Part shown: one piece after another, positions 1 through 6,849 of the stretch
Layout of the letters: every line of letters starts with the position of its first letter
How positions within the stretch are numbered: position 1 is the stretch's first letter
NCBI GenBank assembly: GCA_002898115.1
Contig: BDTL01000073.1
Span: 1-10,912 of the forward strand
DNA length: 10,912 nt
From: a bacterium BMS3Bbin02
GTDB taxonomy: Bacteria; Actinomycetota; Acidimicrobiia; Spongiisociales; UBA5794
Reading direction: 5' to 3'
Position numbers and translations under genes: made by a program
Notes under the pieces: model-generated
Told to the model about the DNA's origin: nothing
The model's database searches: none
What the model saw: only the letters and a program-made list of their open reading frames with translations

Positions 1-545
1 TGTACAAGGGCGATGTTCTGCCGTCGCTCGTTGGTCGCGCTGACAAGATTGCGGCCGAGGCCCGCCTCGCCGCGGGCGGCCCTTCGAAGCGACGTCGTCG
101 TCCGGCGAAATCGCGTGCAGAAGATGCCGTGAAGCCTGATGGCGAGCGTCGCGGCAAGCGGATCATCGAAGCGGGGGGCGGTAAGCGTCTCGTCGAAGCC
201 GGTGGGGGCAAACGTCGCTCGAAGCACGATGCGGATGCAACCAACGTAACGACCGCTGTTGCGAAAGATGAGTTTGACCAGGCGCGTGACGTGGCTGCCG
301 AAGTGATCGCCGCCGACACGGAAACGGCTGCTGTCGACACGCCGGTGGAGGCTCCGACAGCCGAGGCGTCCGTGGAGACGGCCGTCGACGAAACCCCGAC
401 CGCAGCCACTGAGGCTTCGCAAGGCGATGTTGCAGAAACTCCGGTAGCCGAGGCCGAGAAGACCGAATCGGTTGCGGCCGGAGAGGCTGATGCGACCGAA
501 GCCGCCACCGAGGAGTCGGCAGACACCGAAGGTGAGGACGCCTAG
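1..545 (+). CDS. rpsC: 30S ribosomal protein S3, C-terminal part (5' truncated by window edge)
   Basis: Reading starts in frame at position 3 and gives 180 residues up to the TAG at 543-545. The first residues, YKGDVLPSLVGRADKIAAEA, match the end of the conserved S3 C-terminal domain (the actinobacterial 'YKGD' region). S3 sits in the head of the 30S subunit at the mRNA entry channel. Position immediately before rplP is the standard S10-operon order. Beyond the core is a long low-complexity tail: an Arg/Lys-rich stretch (GGPSKRRRRPAKSRAE), two tandem nine-residue units (KRIIEAGGG, KRLVEAGGG; bases 156-182 and 183-209), then roughly 100 residues dominated by Ala, Glu, Asp, Thr and Val. Charged S3 tails are common in actinobacteria; the tandem unit is specific to this sequence. 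A GTG at 129 lies within this reading frame and is not an independent gene start. The N-terminal KH domain is outside the window. Confidence 0.93.
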   Translation, partial: YKGDVLPSLVGRADKIAAEARLAAGGPSKRRRRPAKSRAEDAVKPDGERRGKRIIEAGGGKRLVEAGGGKRRSKHDADATNVTTAVAKDEFDQARDVAAEVIAADTETAAVDTPVEAPTAEASVETAVDETPTAATEASQGDVAETPVAEAEKTESVAAGEADATEAATEESADTEGEDA

Positions 546-547
546 TC

Positions 548-961
548 ATGTTGATGCCGAAGCGTACAAAATACCGAAAGGTTCAGAAGGGTCGGATGCG
601 TGGGTCCGCTAAGGGCGGATCAACCGTTTCGTTCGGCGATTTTGGTCTCCAGGCCCAGGAACGTGGCTGGCTGACTGCTCGTCAGATTGAGGCGGCTCGT
701 ATTGCGATGACCAGGTCCGTCAAGCGTGACGGAAAGGTCTGGATCAACGTGTTTCCGGACAAACCGATCACCGAGAAACCCGCTGAGACTCGTATGGGAT
801 CCGGCAAGGGCAACCCGGAGTACTGGGTGGCTGTGATCAAGCCGGGTCGCGTGATGTTCGAAATGGGTGGTGTCAGTGAGGAACGTGCCCGCGAGGCGTT
901 GCGGCTGGCTGCACACAAGCTTCCGGTCAAAACCAAGTTCGTGAAGCGGGAGGACACATGA
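548..961 (+). CDS. rplP: 50S ribosomal protein L16
   Basis: A 137-residue protein of the usual L16 length. It opens MLMPKRTKYRKVQKGRMRG, which is the family N-terminus, and carries the conserved RMGSGKGNPEYWVAVIKPGR segment in the middle, near the arginine that is hydroxylated in some bacteria. L16 binds 23S rRNA near the peptidyl-transferase centre and helps place the tRNA acceptor arm. The ATG at 548 lies two bases after the rpsC stop and has a GGTGAGG-like ribosome site at 531-537. The stop TGA (959-961) overlaps the rpmC ATG in an ATGA junction, so the two genes are probably translationally coupled. Nothing unusual is seen. Confidence 0.97.
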   Translation: MLMPKRTKYRKVQKGRMRGSAKGGSTVSFGDFGLQAQERGWLTARQIEAARIAMTRSVKRDGKVWINVFPDKPITEKPAETRMGSGKGNPEYWVAVIKPGRVMFEMGGVSEERAREALRLAAHKLPVKTKFVKREDT

Positions 962-1176
962 AAACCGCAGAACTTACCCAACTCACCTACGACGAGCTTC
1001 GCGAGAAACTTGACGAGGTCAAGGAAGAGCTGTTCAATCTTCGGTTCCAGCTCGCCACCAATCAGCTCGATAACACCTCCCGCTTGGGTCAGGTGAAAAA
1101 GGACATTGCCCGGATTCGTACGGCCATGGCCCAGCAAGAGATTGCCGCATGGCACCGCCAGCAGGAGGATAACTAA
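958..1176 (+). CDS. rpmC: 50S ribosomal protein L29
   Basis: A 72-residue, highly helical protein with the L29 core (LTYDELREKLDEVKEELFNL, then RFQLATNQLDNTSRLGQVKK and DIARIRTAMAQ). L29 binds 23S rRNA near the polypeptide exit tunnel, where trigger factor and signal recognition particle dock. It begins at an ATG sharing four bases with the rplP stop and has a strong GGGAGGA site at 948-954. It ends in TAATG, sharing one base with rpsQ. The C-terminal extension EIAAWHRQQEDN is slightly longer than in E. coli, which is usual among actinobacteria. Confidence 0.95.
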   Translation: MKTAELTQLTYDELREKLDEVKEELFNLRFQLATNQLDNTSRLGQVKKDIARIRTAMAQQEIAAWHRQQEDN

Positions 1177-1430
1177 TGGAGCGAGGACGCCGCAAGGTTC
1201 GCACGGGCATCGTCGTTTCGGACAGCCGCGATAAAACGATTACCGTTGAGGTGCGAGATTCCAAGCAGCATCGTCGGTACTCGAAGACGATTCCTGTTCG
1301 GAAGCGATTTCATGCCCATGACGAGACGAACGATGCTCGTGTGGGCGATACCGTCCGCATTGTCGAGACACGCCCGTTGTCCAAAACAAAGCGGTGGCGC
1401 GTCTCAGAAGTAGTGGAGCGAGCTCGATGA
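1176..1430 (+). CDS. rpsQ: 30S ribosomal protein S17
   Basis: An 84-residue OB-fold protein. The family landmarks are GIVVSDSRDKTITVEV near the N-terminus and the later GDTVRIVETRPLSKTKRWRV signature. S17 is a primary binder of 16S rRNA, involved in early 30S assembly. The start at 1176 follows an AGGAGG site (1163-1168) at seven bases and overlaps the rpmC stop by one base. Its stop TGA (1428-1430) overlaps the rplN ATG at 1427. Length and order are as expected for an S10/spc operon. Confidence 0.96.
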   Translation: MERGRRKVRTGIVVSDSRDKTITVEVRDSKQHRRYSKTIPVRKRFHAHDETNDARVGDTVRIVETRPLSKTKRWRVSEVVERAR

Positions 1431-1795
1431 TCCAACAAGAAAGCAGGCTGAAGGTCGCCGACAACTCCGGCGCTCGCGAGGTGTTGTGCATCCGCGTGCT
1501 CGGTGGTTCCAAGCGCCGCTACGCCTACGTTGGCGACATCATTGTCTGCACGGTGAAGGACGCAACGCCCGGCGGAAACGTCAAGAAGGGTGAGGTTGTC
1601 AAGGCTGTTGTCGTGCGTACTCGCAAGGAGCGCCGTCGATCTGACGGTACCTATATTCGTTTCGACGACAACGCATGCGTGGTGATCAACGATAACCAGC
1701 AGCCCCGTGGGACTCGTATCTTCGGTCCAGTGGCGCGCGAGCTGCGCGATCGCAAGTTCATGCGGATCGTCTCGCTTGCTCCGGAGGTGTTGTGA
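1427..1795 (+). CDS. rplN: 50S ribosomal protein L14
   Basis: Taken from the ATG at 1427 this is 122 residues, exactly the canonical L14 length, opening MIQQESRLKVADNSGAREVL. The conserved middle (GGNVKKGEVVKAVVVRTRKE) and C-terminal GPVARELRDRKFMRIVSLAP follow. L14 lies at the 30S interface (bridge B8) and binds 23S rRNA. The reading frame is open further upstream, to an ATG at 1394, but that would add eleven residues inside rpsQ with no family support. The 1427 start has a GGAG site at 1415-1418, eight bases away, and forms an ATGA overlap with rpsQ. Confidence 0.96.
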   Translation: MIQQESRLKVADNSGAREVLCIRVLGGSKRRYAYVGDIIVCTVKDATPGGNVKKGEVVKAVVVRTRKERRRSDGTYIRFDDNACVVINDNQQPRGTRIFGPVARELRDRKFMRIVSLAPEVL

Positions 1796-2100
1796 TGAAG
1801 CTACGTGTCGGAGACAACGTTCGGGTCATTGCCGGCAAGGACAAGGGCGTCGAATCAAAGATCACCCACGTCCACAAGAAGCGGAGCCGTATCGTCGTAG
1901 AGGGTGTGGCCACTGCCAAGCGTCATACGCGGCCTACCGGCGACACCATGCAAGGCGGGATCATCGACAAGGACCAGCCCATTGACGTATCAAACGTCAT
2001 GATCGTGTGTCCGGACTGCGGGCCGACAAAGATCGGTTACAGCTTCGACGCCGACGGTACCAAACGTCGCGTCTGTCGCAAATGCGGGAGTGAGCTCTAG
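1795..2100 (+). CDS. rplX: 50S ribosomal protein L24, zinc-ribbon type
   Basis: A 101-residue protein with the L24 KOW motif at the N-terminus (MKLRVGDNVRVIAGKDKG), which initiates 50S assembly on 23S rRNA. The C-terminal part carries two CXXC pairs, C72/C75 (VCPDCG) and C94/C97 (VCRKCG), consistent with a zinc ribbon. This C-terminal zinc-binding version occurs in many bacteria, but E. coli L24 lacks it. The start is set at ATG 1795, seven bases after GGAGG (1783-1787) and overlapping the rplN stop by one base. A GTG at 1792 would add one Met but is only four bases from the ribosome site. The stop TAG shares one base with the rplE GTG. Confidence 0.94.
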   Translation: MKLRVGDNVRVIAGKDKGVESKITHVHKKRSRIVVEGVATAKRHTRPTGDTMQGGIIDKDQPIDVSNVMIVCPDCGPTKIGYSFDADGTKRRVCRKCGSEL

Positions 2101-2660
2101 TGGAACCTCGTTTCAAGACTAAATACACAAACGAGGTTGTCGGCAAGCTTCTTGAAGAGCTCGGCCTGGCAAACATCATGCAAGTGCCCCGTATGCAAAA
2201 GATCGTTGTCAACATGGGTGTCGGCGATGCGACTGGAGACTCGAAGTTGGTGAATGCCGCCGTCGAGGACCTCCGCACCATCACCGGCCAGCAGCCGAAG
2301 ATCAACCTCGCCAGGAGTTCGATTTCGAATTTCAAGCTGCGCGAGAACCAGCCGATCGGTGTGTCCGTCACGTTGCGCGGAGATCGAATGTGGGAGTTCT
2401 TTGACCGTCTCGTGACACTCGCCATCCCCCGTATCCGCGACTTCCGAGGACTCAATCCGAAGAGCTTTGACGGACATGGCAACTACACCTTTGGTGTGGA
2501 GGAGCAGCTCATGTTCCCCGAGATCGACTACGACAGTGTCGTCAAGATTCGTGGCATGGACATCACGTTTGTAACCACAGCCAAAACCAACGAGCAGGGT
2601 CGCGCCCTTCTCGGTGCGTTTGGTTTCCCGTTCCGCCAGCAGCAACAGGCAGGTGTGTAA
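2100..2660 (+). CDS. rplE: 50S ribosomal protein L5
   Basis: A 186-residue protein starting with GTG at 2100, with GGGAG at 2086-2090. Family landmarks are MQVPRMQKIVVNMGVGDA near residues 27-44, the QQPKINLARSSISNFKLRE region, GDRMWEFFDRLV, and the C-terminal GMDITFVTTAKTNEQGRALL. L5 binds 5S rRNA with L18 and forms an intersubunit bridge to the 30S head. Its start overlaps the rplX stop by one base, and its TAA is directly abutted by the rpsN ATG with no spacer. Length is typical of actinobacterial L5. Confidence 0.96.
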   Translation: MEPRFKTKYTNEVVGKLLEELGLANIMQVPRMQKIVVNMGVGDATGDSKLVNAAVEDLRTITGQQPKINLARSSISNFKLRENQPIGVSVTLRGDRMWEFFDRLVTLAIPRIRDFRGLNPKSFDGHGNYTFGVEEQLMFPEIDYDSVVKIRGMDITFVTTAKTNEQGRALLGAFGFPFRQQQQAGV

Positions 2661-2966
2661 ATGGCGAAAACATCAAAAATCGTCGCCAACAATCGTCGCA
2701 AAGAGATCATCGAGCGTTACGCAGTGCGTCGCGCCGAACTCGTTGCGGTAATCAAAGATCCAGAAGCAACTTACGAGGAGAAGCGTGTCGCGTACCAGGG
2801 TATCGCCAAGATGCCGCGTGATGCCTCCGCTACCCGGTACCGCAATCGCTGTGGCCAGACCGGCCGTCCTCGTGGTTACTTCCGCAAGTTCGGGATGTCT
2901 CGAAACACGTTGCGCATGTTGGCTCATCGCGGCGAGCTTCCCGGTGTACGAAAGGCCTCGTGGTAG
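2661..2966 (+). CDS. rpsN: 30S ribosomal protein S14, long zinc-independent (C-) form
   Basis: At 101 residues this is the long S14. Its C-terminal half (RYRNRCGQTGRPRGYFRKFG then LPGVRKASW) aligns by eye with the E. coli protein, and there is only one cysteine, so no four-Cys zinc site can form. S14 is a late-assembling protein of the 30S head. In well-studied actinobacteria such as mycobacteria the spc-operon copy is the short 61-residue, four-cysteine form, and the long form is a separate zinc-starvation paralogue. Here the long form occupies the main operon site, directly abutting rplE and three bases ahead of rpsH, so it is probably the housekeeping S14. Whether a short paralogue exists elsewhere cannot be seen. 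Confidence 0.95.
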   Translation: MAKTSKIVANNRRKEIIERYAVRRAELVAVIKDPEATYEEKRVAYQGIAKMPRDASATRYRNRCGQTGRPRGYFRKFGMSRNTLRMLAHRGELPGVRKASW

Positions 2967-2969
2967 GAC

Positions 2970-3365
2970 ATGCATACAGATCCCATTGCAGACATGCTGA
3001 CGCGGATCCGCAACGCCAATCAGGCGTTGCACCCTGAGGCATCCATGCCCTCATCGAAGATGAAGGAAGAGATCGCAAAGGTTCTCGTCTCCGAGGGTTA
3101 CGCAGACAGCTATCGCGTCGAGGACGCTTCAGTCGGTAAGACTCTTACGGTGCGCCTGCGCTACAACGAGGACCGTAGCCGTGTGCTGTCGGCCATCAAT
3201 CGCGTCTCAAAGCCGGGTTTGCGCGTTTACAAGTCTTCGAATGAGATCCGCCGCATCCGTGGTGGCCTCGGCATCTCGATCGTTTCCACGTCCGAGGGGC
3301 TTATTACCGATCGCGACGCGCGCAAGCGTTCGATCGGTGGCGAAGTCCTCTGTGAGGTGTGGTAA
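2970..3365 (+). CDS. rpsH: 30S ribosomal protein S8
   Basis: A 131-residue protein. It opens MHTDPIADMLTRIRNANQAL and contains the C-terminal S8 signature GISIVSTSEGLITDRDARK followed by GGEVLCEVW. S8 binds the central domain of 16S rRNA. In E. coli it is also the translational repressor of the spc operon through a site near the rplX-rplE junction. No equivalent mRNA mimic was recognised here, and none should be assumed. The ATG at 2970 lies three bases after the rpsN stop with only a weak ribosome site, which suggests coupling to upstream translation. Confidence 0.96.
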   Translation: MHTDPIADMLTRIRNANQALHPEASMPSSKMKEEIAKVLVSEGYADSYRVEDASVGKTLTVRLRYNEDRSRVLSAINRVSKPGLRVYKSSNEIRRIRGGLGISIVSTSEGLITDRDARKRSIGGEVLCEVW

Positions 3366-3368
3366 CTC

Positions 3369-3905
3369 GTGAGTCGCGTAGGAAATGCCCCGATTGAGGT
3401 GCCGGCCGGAGTTGATATCACCATCAACGGCTCTGCGGTAACGGTCAAGGGCTCAAGAGGTGAACTGTCGCGGACATTCAACGAGGCCATCAGCTTCGAG
3501 TTGAGTGACGGCGTCGTCACCGTCAGTCGTGCCAACGACGAGCGAGAGGTGCGTGCATTGCACGGTCTCAGCCGTGCGTTGGTGAACAACATGGTGATTG
3601 GCGTGACTGAGGGATACAAGAAGGAGCTTGAGGCGCACGGTGTTGGTTATCGCGCCGTTCTCAAGGGCAACAAGCTCGAACTCGCGCTTGGATTTAGCCA
3701 CCCCGTATTCCTCGAGGCGCCCGAGGGCATCTCATTTGAAGTTCCGGAGCCGACCAAGATCATCGTATCCGGAATCAGTAAGGAGCTCGTCGGCCAGGTT
3801 GCCGCCAACATCCGTCGGGTTCGTCCACCAGAGCCCTACAAGGGCAAGGGTATCCGGTACGTCGGTGAGCACGTCCGCCGCAAGGCCGGTAAGGCAGGAG
3901 CCTGA
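3369..3905 (+). CDS. rplF: 50S ribosomal protein L6
   Basis: A 178-residue protein starting at GTG 3369 (MSRVGNAPIEVPAGVDITIN), the typical L6 opening. The two duplicated alpha/beta domains are visible: the first has VTVKGSRGELSRTF, the second ends with the L6 signature PPEPYKGKGIRYVGEHVRRK. L6 binds 23S rRNA near the sarcin-ricin loop and the factor-binding site. The start is three bases after rpsH, with GAGG at 3354-3357. The TGA stop overlaps the rplR ATG by one base (TGATG). Length is normal. Confidence 0.96.
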   Translation: MSRVGNAPIEVPAGVDITINGSAVTVKGSRGELSRTFNEAISFELSDGVVTVSRANDEREVRALHGLSRALVNNMVIGVTEGYKKELEAHGVGYRAVLKGNKLELALGFSHPVFLEAPEGISFEVPEPTKIIVSGISKELVGQVAANIRRVRPPEPYKGKGIRYVGEHVRRKAGKAGA

Positions 3906-4258
3906 TGAAGCACACACGTGTAGCAGCACGCCAGCGTCGACATCATCGAGTCCGCAAGACATTGCGCGGCTCCCAAGCACGGCCCCGTCTCGCCGTCTAC
4001 CGGTCGAACAAGTACATTTATGCACAGATCATCGACGACGACGCAGCTCGCACATTGGTCAGCGCATCGTCGCGTGAGTCATCGCTTTCGGGCGAGCGTC
4101 TCACGGTTGAGACAGCCTCGAAGGTTGGTCAGCTGGTTGCTGGTCGCGCATCCGAGGCAGGAATCAACGAGGTCGTCTTCGACCGGGGCGGAAACGCCTT
4201 CCACGGTCGTATCAAGGCACTCGCGGACGCCGCCCGCGAAGCCGGTTTGAAGTTCTAG
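3905..4258 (+). CDS. rplR: 50S ribosomal protein L18
   Basis: A 117-residue protein with a basic N-terminus (KHTRVAARQRRHHRVRKTLR) and the L18 core PRLAVYRSNKYIYAQIIDD. The C-terminal part has the conserved VVFDRGGNAFHGRIKALADA segment. L18 binds 5S rRNA together with L5 in the central protuberance. The start is preceded by AGGAG at 3896-3900 and overlaps the rplF stop by one base. The gene ends eleven bases before rpsE, one of the larger gaps in the cluster, though still operonic. Confidence 0.96.
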   Translation: MKHTRVAARQRRHHRVRKTLRGSQARPRLAVYRSNKYIYAQIIDDDAARTLVSASSRESSLSGERLTVETASKVGQLVAGRASEAGINEVVFDRGGNAFHGRIKALADAAREAGLKF

Positions 4259-4269
4259 GAGCAGGCTGT

Positions 4270-4854
4270 ATGAACCGAAATCGAAATGACAGAAGAGGCG
4301 GCGATCGTGGCCGTGAATCGGAATTCGACGAGCGCGTCATCACGATCAATCGCGTTGCCAAAGTCGTCAAGGGAGGGCGTCGTTTTTCCTTTACCGCGCT
4401 TGTCGCTGTCGGCAACGGCAAGGGCAAAGTCGGCATCGGCTATGGCAAGGCCAAGGAAGTTCCCACCGCCATCCAAAAGGCGATGGAGCTTGCTCGCAAA
4501 GACATGCAGTACATCCCGATGGCCGGCCAGACGATCATCCACGAGAACATCGGTCAGCAGGGTGCGTCTCGCGTCCTGCTGAAACCGGCGGCGCCCGGTA
4601 CGGGTGTTATCGCCGGTGGTGCGGTGCGTCAGATCGTTGAAGCCGCCGGAGTGTCTGACATCCTCGGCAAGTCGCTTGGCTCCGCGACCCATGTGAACGT
4701 CGCCAAGGCAACGATGGATGCACTGATGTCACAGGACCGCCCGGACGTTGTTGCCCGCGCACGCGGCCGCCGCCCCGAGGAACTGTTTCCTCCGGCGCTG
4801 GTTGCTGCGTATAACTCGACCGAGTTGGCGCGCACCCAGATCGGTGGCAAGTAG
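4270..4854 (+). CDS. rpsE: 30S ribosomal protein S5
   Basis: A 194-residue protein. A short Arg/Asp-rich, probably disordered leader (residues 1-18) precedes the S5 dsRBD-like core, FDERVITINRVAKVVKGGRR then ALVAVGNGKGKVGIGYGKA. The C-terminal domain carries PAAPGTGVIAGGAVRQIVE and SATHVNVAKATMDAL. S5 lies near the mRNA entry site and affects decoding accuracy. The start is supported by an AGGAGCAGG ribosome site at 4257-4265. The N-terminal RNRNDRRGGDRGRE stretch is a lineage-variable extension. The TAG stop overlaps the rpmD GTG by one base. Confidence 0.96.
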   Translation: MNRNRNDRRGGDRGRESEFDERVITINRVAKVVKGGRRFSFTALVAVGNGKGKVGIGYGKAKEVPTAIQKAMELARKDMQYIPMAGQTIIHENIGQQGASRVLLKPAAPGTGVIAGGAVRQIVEAAGVSDILGKSLGSATHVNVAKATMDALMSQDRPDVVARARGRRPEELFPPALVAAYNSTELARTQIGGK

Positions 4855-5039
4855 TGGCGAAGACACTCAGGATCACTCTTAAGCGGAGTCTCATCGGTGA
4901 AAAGCCAAAGACCCGTGCGACGATAGAAAGTCTCGGTCTGCGCAAGATCAACTCGATGGTTGAGCGCCCGGACACGCCGGATGTGCGTGGCATGGTCTTT
5001 CGCGCCAAGCACCTTCTGGATGTGGAGGAAATCTCATGA
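4854..5039 (+). CDS. rpmD: 50S ribosomal protein L30
   Basis: A 61-residue protein that starts at GTG 4854: MAKTLRITLKRSLIGEKPKT, then LGLRKINSMVERPDTPDVRG and a MVFRAKHLL end. This is the complete bacterial L30 fold and length. L30 binds 23S rRNA helices in the large subunit. The start codon uses the last base of the rpsE stop, and the TGA (5037-5039) overlaps the rplO ATG at 5036. The order rpsE-rpmD-rplO is canonical. Confidence 0.95.
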   Translation: MAKTLRITLKRSLIGEKPKTRATIESLGLRKINSMVERPDTPDVRGMVFRAKHLLDVEEIS

Positions 5040-5473
5040 GATTGCACCATCTGCGACCCGCAGAGGGGTCAAAGAAGCGCAAGATCCGGGTTGGACGTGG
5101 CGAGGCGGGGCGGCGCGGTAAGACCGCAGGCCGCGGTACGAAAGGTACCAAGGCCCGTAACACCGTGCGGCCGGGATTCGAGGGTGGGCAGACGCCTCTC
5201 CAGCGACGGTTGCCGAAACTTCGCGGCTTCAAGAACCGGAACAAGGAAGTTTTTGCTGTTATAAACGTTGAACGTCTCAACGAGTTCGACGCCGGCACCG
5301 ATGTCACGATCGAGGTGCTCCGTGCTTCCGGCATGGTGAAACACCGTGGTCGTGTCAAAGTGTTGGGCGAAGGTGAGATCGACCGTGGACTCACGGTGCA
5401 CGCCCATCGGTTTAGTAACAGTGCAATAGAGAAGATAAATGCAGCTGGCGGCTCGGTAGAGATCGTCGAATGA
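5036..5473 (+). CDS. rplO: 50S ribosomal protein L15
   Basis: A 145-residue protein. The glycine/arginine-rich N-terminus (RVGRGEAGRRGKTAGRGTKG) threads into 23S rRNA. The globular part has FEGGQTPLQRRLPKLRGF and ends in AGGSVEIVE. L15 is a late-assembly large-subunit protein. GGAGG at 5024-5028 lies seven bases before the ATG. Its stop TGA (5471-5473) overlaps the ATG of a 21-codon ORF at 5470 that is described separately; secY starts 71 bases further on. Length is normal for the family. Confidence 0.96.
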   Translation: MRLHHLRPAEGSKKRKIRVGRGEAGRRGKTAGRGTKGTKARNTVRPGFEGGQTPLQRRLPKLRGFKNRNKEVFAVINVERLNEFDAGTDVTIEVLRASGMVKHRGRVKVLGEGEIDRGLTVHAHRFSNSAIEKINAAGGSVEIVE

Positions 5474-5535
5474 CATCGTTCGCGTCACGCCTCGACCTTG
5501 GTAGTGTGGTGCGCCTGATGCAGGCCGAGGAGTAG
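5470..5535 (+). CDS. candidate 21-residue small ORF between rplO and secY
   Basis: An ATG at 5470 overlaps the rplO stop in an ATGA junction, the arrangement used by several adjacent gene pairs in this cluster. The frame runs 21 codons to TAG at 5533-5535, nine bases before the secY ATG. The peptide begins MTSFASRLDLG and ends VVRLMQAEE. It has no membrane segment, cysteine or obvious motif. The upstream ribosome site is weak (GGTAGAG at 5455-5461). Its last two codons, GAG GAG, form the secY ribosome-binding site, so a ribosome finishing this ORF would stop on top of it. It could be a coupling or leader peptide that passes ribosomes from rplO to secY. It could equally be chance, because a frame this short is easily open in GC-rich DNA. 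I do not recognise a family. Confidence 0.35.
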   Translation: MTSFASRLDLGSVVRLMQAEE

Positions 5536-5544
5536 CAAAAACTC

Positions 5545-6849
5545 ATGCTTTCTGTGTATCGCAACATGTTCAAGATCCGCGATCTGCGGACCAAGATCCT
5601 CTTCACGCTCGGAATCCTGGCGTTGTACCGATTTGGCACGGCGGTTCCTGTTCCGGGTGTCGACGCAGATGCGGTGTCGGTGCTTGCACAGACTGCGCGA
5701 GATCAGGGTTTCCTGGGACTGCTCAACTTGTTTTCAGGTGGTGCGCTAGAGCGCATGTCGGTGTTCGCCCTCGGCATCATGCCCTACATCACGGCGACGA
5801 TCATTATGCAGCTGCTCACCGTGGTCATCCCGAAGCTCCAGGCCCTCCAGGAAGAGGGTGAATCCGGGCAGAAGGTGATTACCCAGTGGACGCGTTACAC
5901 CACCGTCGGGCTCGCTCTGCTTCAGGCAGCATCGTTCACCCAGCTGCTCCACCAGGGTTCATTCGGCGGCATCGATCTCATTCCTGACTTCACCGTTCGC
6001 AACGTGACACTCATCATCATCACGTGGACGGCCGGCACTGCCCTGATCATGTGGCTGGGCGAGCTCATCACCCAGCGTGGGGTGGGCAACGGGATGTCAC
6101 TGATCATCTTCATCAGTATCGTGAGCCAGCTCCCCAGTCAGTTCGGGGTACTCAAAGCAAGCGCGTTGGCGTATCAGTTCTGGTCCATCGTGCTGCTGAT
6201 GTTCGTGCTGACTGTCGGCATCATCTTTGTTGACCAGGGACAGCGCCGCATACCTATTCAGTTCTCGCGCCGAGTCCGGGGCCGCAAGGTTCTCGGTGGT
6301 GGCGCCACCTACATCCCGTTGAAAGTGAACATGGCCGGTGTTATTCCCGTCATTTTTGCAACCTCCGTGATGTACTTCCCGGTGCTTGTCGCCTCGGCGC
6401 TACCCCCCACCGGCTGGGGTCAGACCGTCCGCGATTGGATCAACGACAACTTGCTCCAGTCCGGTGTAGGTGGATTGTCTCCGACACTGCCATACATCGC
6501 CATGCTGGCTCTGCTGGTTGTTGCCTTCACCTATTTCTACACCGCAATTCAGTTCGATCCCGTCCAGCAGGCTGATCGTATTCAGCGCCAGGGTGGATTC
6601 ATCCCGGGAATTCGACCGGGTCGCGCCACGGTGCGATACCTGGAGACGGTGTTGTCCCGCATTACATTGCCCGGTTCGTTGTACCTTGCTCTTGTCGCGG
6701 TGGCGCCGTCGATCCTCGGCTGGCTGTACAGCGTGCCTGTCGGTCTCTCCGGTGTGTCGATTCTCATCGTGACCGGTGTGGCACTTGAGACGATGAAGCA
6801 GATCGAGAGCCAGTTGATGATGCGGAACTACGAGGGTTTCCTCTCCTAA
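5545..6849 (+). CDS. secY: Sec translocon channel subunit SecY
   Basis: A 434-residue integral membrane protein that forms the protein-conducting channel with SecE and SecG. It opens MLSVYRNMFKIRDLRTKILF, followed by transmembrane helix 1 and the PVPGVD loop. The first SecY signature, FALGIMPYITATIIMQLL, is at about residues 74-91. A cytoplasmic basic loop (VDQGQRRIPIQFSRR, residues 229-243) and the GGFIPGIRPGRAT loop (350-362) that contacts ribosome and SecA are intact. It ends with the usual MMRNYEGFL. Around ten hydrophobic segments are visible, as expected. GAGGAG at 5527-5532 is the ribosome site, at a rather long twelve-base spacing. The stop overlaps the adk ATG by one base (TAATG). 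It is the first non-ribosomal gene of the cluster, in its normal place after rplO. Confidence 0.97.
   Translation: MLSVYRNMFKIRDLRTKILFTLGILALYRFGTAVPVPGVDADAVSVLAQTARDQGFLGLLNLFSGGALERMSVFALGIMPYITATIIMQLLTVVIPKLQALQEEGESGQKVITQWTRYTTVGLALLQAASFTQLLHQGSFGGIDLIPDFTVRNVTLIIITWTAGTALIMWLGELITQRGVGNGMSLIIFISIVSQLPSQFGVLKASALAYQFWSIVLLMFVLTVGIIFVDQGQRRIPIQFSRRVRGRKVLGGGATYIPLKVNMAGVIPVIFATSVMYFPVLVASALPPTGWGQTVRDWINDNLLQSGVGGLSPTLPYIAMLALLVVAFTYFYTAIQFDPVQQADRIQRQGGFIPGIRPGRATVRYLETVLSRITLPGSLYLALVAVAPSILGWLYSVPVGLSGVSILIVTGVALETMKQIESQLMMRNYEGFLS

Noticed and set aside
129..545. Independent gene starting at GTG 129
   Set aside because: It is in frame with upstream S3 sequence (YKGDVLPSLVG...) that reads through from position 3 without a stop, so it is the rpsC tail.
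1394..1426. Longer start for rplN at ATG 1394
   Set aside because: The added eleven residues have no L14 homology and sit within rpsQ; ATG 1427 gives the exact family length with a ribosome site.
1792..1794. GTG 1792 as rplX start
   Set aside because: It is only four bases from GGAGG, while ATG 1795 is at seven bases and gives the typical MKLRVGD opening.
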